Assembly (NCBI RefSeq): GCF_019263585.2
Contig: NZ_JADQDF010000001.1
Location: forward strand, 6,268,501-6,332,500
DNA length: 64,000 nucleotides
Direction of reading: 5' to 3'
Origin: Pseudonocardia oceani
Lineage (GTDB): Bacteria > Actinomycetota > Actinomycetes > Mycobacteriales > Pseudonocardiaceae
Shown here: positions 60,316 to 64,000 of the stretch, in pieces
Layout of the letters: the number at the start of each line of letters is the position of its first letter
Position numbering within the stretch: the first letter of the stretch is position 1
Notes under the pieces: model-generated
Databases searched by the model: none
Told to the model about the DNA's origin: nothing
The model's input: only the letters and a program-made list of their open reading frames with translations
Made by a program: the position numbers and the translations under genes

Positions 60316-60432
60316 GCGAAGCGTCCGGTGCGCCGCAGGTGCTGCGGCCCGTGCACGGGGACCGCGGGAGCACGGGGACCGCGGGTGCACGCCGCCCTCG
60401 GCAGCGATCACCCGGCCCGGTCGCGAGCCGCG

Positions 60433-61224
60433 TCAGCCCGTCCCGGCCGCCAGCGACCGCAGCCTGCGCACCTGCGCCGCCCGCTCCGCCGCCAGTGCCG
60501 AGGCGGGGTCGAGGCCGTCGGCCACGCCGGAGAGCAGGGCGAGGGTTGCCGCGGCGGCCTTCGGCGGGGCCGAGACCAGGGCGGTGGCGAGCTCGTCGAC
60601 GGCGGCGTCGAGCTCGGCGGCGGGCACCGCGCGCAGCGCGAGGCCCAGCTCCACGGCCTCGGTGGCGCCCACGCGGCGGCCGGTCAGGCAGATCTCGACG
60701 GCGCGGGCGTACCCCACGGCGCGGACCAGCGGGTAGGTGCCGCCGAGGTCGGGAACGATGCCCAGCTTCGGCTCGGCCATGCAGAACTGCACGTCGTCGG
60801 CGACGACCCGCAGGTCGCAGGCCAGCGCGAGCTGGAAGCCGCCGCCGATGGCGTGGCCCTGCACGGCGGCGACGGTGACCCGGGCGGGATCGCGCAGCCA
60901 GGAGAAGCCGGCCTGGTAGCCCGCGATGGTGAGGTCGGCCTCGTCCTCGGGCACGGTGCCGAGCGCTGCGATCCCCGGCCGCTCGGGCGTGGGCGTGAAC
61001 AGGCTGCGGTCCAGCCCCGCGGAGAACGAGCGCCCCTCCCCGCGGACGACGACGACCCGCACCTCCTCGCCCAGGGACTCCCCGATCGCCGCCAGAGCCG
61101 CCCAGGTGTCGGGCGTCTGCGCGTTGAGCGAGTCGGGACGGGACAGCGAGATGGTGGCCCGGGCGCCGGCGACGTCCAGGGTCAGCCCGCCGCGCTGCAG
61201 CAGATCGGGTTCCGCGAGGGTCAT
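60433..61224 (-). CDS. Enoyl-CoA hydratase/isomerase, EchA12-like
   Basis: This 263-residue crotonase-fold protein has oxyanion-hole segments GEGRSFSAGLDRSLF and VQGHAIGGGFQLALACDLRV, and a conserved FCMAEPKLGIVPDLGGT with one catalytic-position Glu (AEP) and an Asp at the second. The position beside the small HTH gene and ABC-F gene matches M. tuberculosis Rv1472 (echA12). TAGCCT is 6 nt before ATG 61224, so it is leaderless. Substrate unknown. Confidence 0.87.
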   Translation of the reverse strand: MTLAEPDLLQRGGLTLDVAGARATISLSRPDSLNAQTPDTWAALAAIGESLGEEVRVVVVRGEGRSFSAGLDRSLFTPTPERPGIAALGTVPEDEADLTIAGYQAGFSWLRDPARVTVAAVQGHAIGGGFQLALACDLRVVADDVQFCMAEPKLGIVPDLGGTYPLVRAVGYARAVEICLTGRRVGATEAVELGLALRAVPAAELDAAVDELATALVSAPPKAAAATLALLSGVADGLDPASALAAERAAQVRRLRSLAAGTG

Positions 61225-61262
61225 GCCGGAAGGCTACTGGCCCGTAGCCCTCCCGCCCACGG

Positions 61263-61472
61263 CTACTTCTTCTTCGTCCGGGTCGCTCCCCCGCGCCCGC
61301 GCAGCGTCACCCCGGTCTCGGACAGGACGCGGTGCACGAAGCCGTAGGACCGGCCGGTCGACTCGGCGAGGGCGCGGATGCTCGCCCCCTTCTCGTACTT
61401 CTTCTTGAGGTCGCCTGCGAGCTTGTCGCGCTGGGTGCCCGTGATGCGGGCGCCCTTCTTCAGGTCGGGCAT
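61263..61472 (-). CDS. Small helix-turn-helix protein (Rv1473A-like)
   Basis: This 69-residue basic protein contains a helix-turn-helix-like stretch ASIRALAESTGRSYGFVHRV (about residues 31-50), preceded by KLAGDLKKKYEKG and ending in LRGRGGATRTKKK. It is the actinobacterial small DNA-binding protein found next to the ABC-F gene in mycobacteria (Rv1473A). A Shine-Dalgarno GAGGAGGAG precedes ATG 61472. The 288-bp stretch between it and the ABC-F stop holds no further gene, only an inverted repeat GATCAC (61612-61617) / GTGATC (61626-61631). Confidence 0.85.
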   Translation of the reverse strand: MPDLKKGARITGTQRDKLAGDLKKKYEKGASIRALAESTGRSYGFVHRVLSETGVTLRGRGGATRTKKK

Positions 61473-61760
61473 GACGTCGCTCCTCCTCGTCGATCACGCG
61501 CGGGGCCTGCCGCCGGTGGTGGGTCCGGCTCCCGGCAAGGCAATGATCGACCAGGTCACGGGCGCGCGACAGGAGATCCACTGCGTGATCGGTGAGCGGT
61601 TCGCCCGAATGGATCACGCGTACGGGTGATCATCTAGGACGGCCGGACACCCGGCCGTCACCCCGTCGCCACCTCCTGATCACCCGGACGTCGGCCGGCG
61701 CGGGAGAGATCCACGTCACAGTCGCGAACGGGTGGCACCGCGGACGTCAACCTCGTCCGA

Positions 61761-63383
<1,623 letters not shown>

Positions 63384-63507
63384 GAGGAAGACTCCAGAAA
63401 GGATCCGGGGGCGGGCGGCTGGCAGGCGGCGGGCCCGCTACGCGATCCGGATCACGGCGTCCAGAGTACCGGCCGGGGCACCCCGATTCCCGACGTAGGG
63501 TCGCCGC

Positions 63508-64000
63508 ATGACTGATCTCACCGGCCGCACGGCCCTCGTCACCGGCGCCAGCCGCGGAATCGGCTACGCCATCGCCGCCGAGCTGCTCTCCCGGGGGGCC
63601 TCGGTCACGGTCACCGCCCGCAAGCCCGACGCGCTGGAGGCGGCGGCCGCCTCGCTCGCCGCCGACCACGCGGGCGGCGACACCGGGCGAGTGCTGGCGG
63701 TCGCGGCCAACGCGAGCTCCGAGGAGTCGCGGGAGCAGTCGGTGACCGCGACCGTCGAGCGCTTCGGCAGCCTCGACATCCTGGTCAACAACACCGGCAT
63801 CAACCCCACCTACGGCTTCCTCATGGACACCGACCTCGCCGCGGTGAGCAAGACCTTCGACACCAACGTCGTCGCCGCGCTGGGCTACGTGCAGCTCGCC
63901 TACCGCGCCTGGATGGGCGAGCACGGCGGCAACGTCGTCAACATCGCGTCGGTGGCGGGCCTGCGCTCCACCGGCGTCATCGCGGCCTACGGGGCGTCGA
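63508..64000 (+). CDS. Short-chain dehydrogenase/reductase (3' end beyond the window)
   Basis: The first 164 codons of a classical SDR are visible: TGASRGIG cofactor motif (about residues 11-18), NNTGIN in place of the usual NNAG, the central Asn in FDTNVVAALG, Ser in NIASVAGL and the start of the catalytic YGAS(K) at the window edge. TAGGGT at 63496-63501 is 6 nt before ATG 63508, so it is leaderless. It is divergent from the ABC-F gene. Substrate unknown. Confidence 0.88.
   Translation, partial: MTDLTGRTALVTGASRGIGYAIAAELLSRGASVTVTARKPDALEAAAASLAADHAGGDTGRVLAVAANASSEESREQSVTATVERFGSLDILVNNTGINPTYGFLMDTDLAAVSKTFDTNVVAALGYVQLAYRAWMGEHGGNVVNIASVAGLRSTGVIAAYGAS

Noticed and set aside
54729..60356. 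A 1875-codon open frame on the minus strand
   Set aside because: Only its last 460 codons (egtB) are protein-like. The rest is the antisense or off-frame shadow of egtA, acnR and the ABC exporter, a common result of high GC.

Overview
The window is a single stretch of chromosome from a high-GC actinobacterium (third codon positions are almost always G or C; GTG starts are frequent; many genes have a TANNNT hexamer 6-8 nt before the start codon and no Shine-Dalgarno, as expected for leaderless mRNAs). F420-type oxidoreductases, ergothioneine genes, an InhA/MabA pair and an actinobacterial ferrochelatase point to Mycobacteriales/Pseudonocardiales. Pseudonocardia or a close relative is my best guess, inferred from protein flavour only and not from a marker gene.

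The left part (0-36 kb) is an accessory-looking mosaic of short operons. It holds a fatty-acid desaturase, a BlaI/M56 peptidase pair with its operator, an L,D-transpeptidase, an enoyl-CoA hydratase, a drug-efflux MFS protein, an F420 oxidoreductase, a CrtU-like flavoprotein with an orphan PolA-type polymerase, a secreted SGNH hydrolase, a MetE-like protein, a peptidase-like hydrolase and a BKACE enzyme. A 0.5-kb noncoding patch follows, packed with CGTTCCGCGGAACG palindromes. After it come a Fic toxin with a Phd/VbhA-like antitoxin, a paired acyl-CoA dehydrogenase operon, an aldehyde dehydrogenase, a complete CbiMNQO cobalt importer, an NfeD/SPFH membrane pair, a SigG-like sigma factor with a cupin-GyrI protein, a coiled-coil protein divergent from a tyrosine recombinase, TrmO, and stress or sensory regulators (AraC, SpoIIE-type phosphatase, ArsR/SRPBCC).

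The right part (36.7-63.4 kb) matches the gene order I recall for the Mycobacterium tuberculosis Rv1472-Rv1485 region: hemH, inhA, fabG, VWA, DUF58, moxR, a RipA-like NlpC/P60 hydrolase and aconitase, then acnR, echA12, a small HTH protein and an ABC-F ATPase. Several insertions interrupt it: an MmcQ-like gene, an alpha/beta-hydrolase/HxlR pair, a sugar nucleotidyltransferase, and an 8-kb block between acn and acnR with a TSUP permease, a GntR-TetR hybrid regulator, a broken monooxygenase, a cupin and the ergothioneine genes egtABCD. An ABC exporter lies between acnR and echA12. The acn promoter carries an exact match to the AcnR operator consensus although acnR now sits 8 kb away.

Other recurring themes are internal deletions (NmrA-like, MmcQ-like and FAD monooxygenase genes), three separate 15-bp coding minisatellites, several small palindromic repeat elements, and well-formed candidate operators at divergent promoters. 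No rRNA, tRNA, CRISPR array or intact insertion sequence was recognised.
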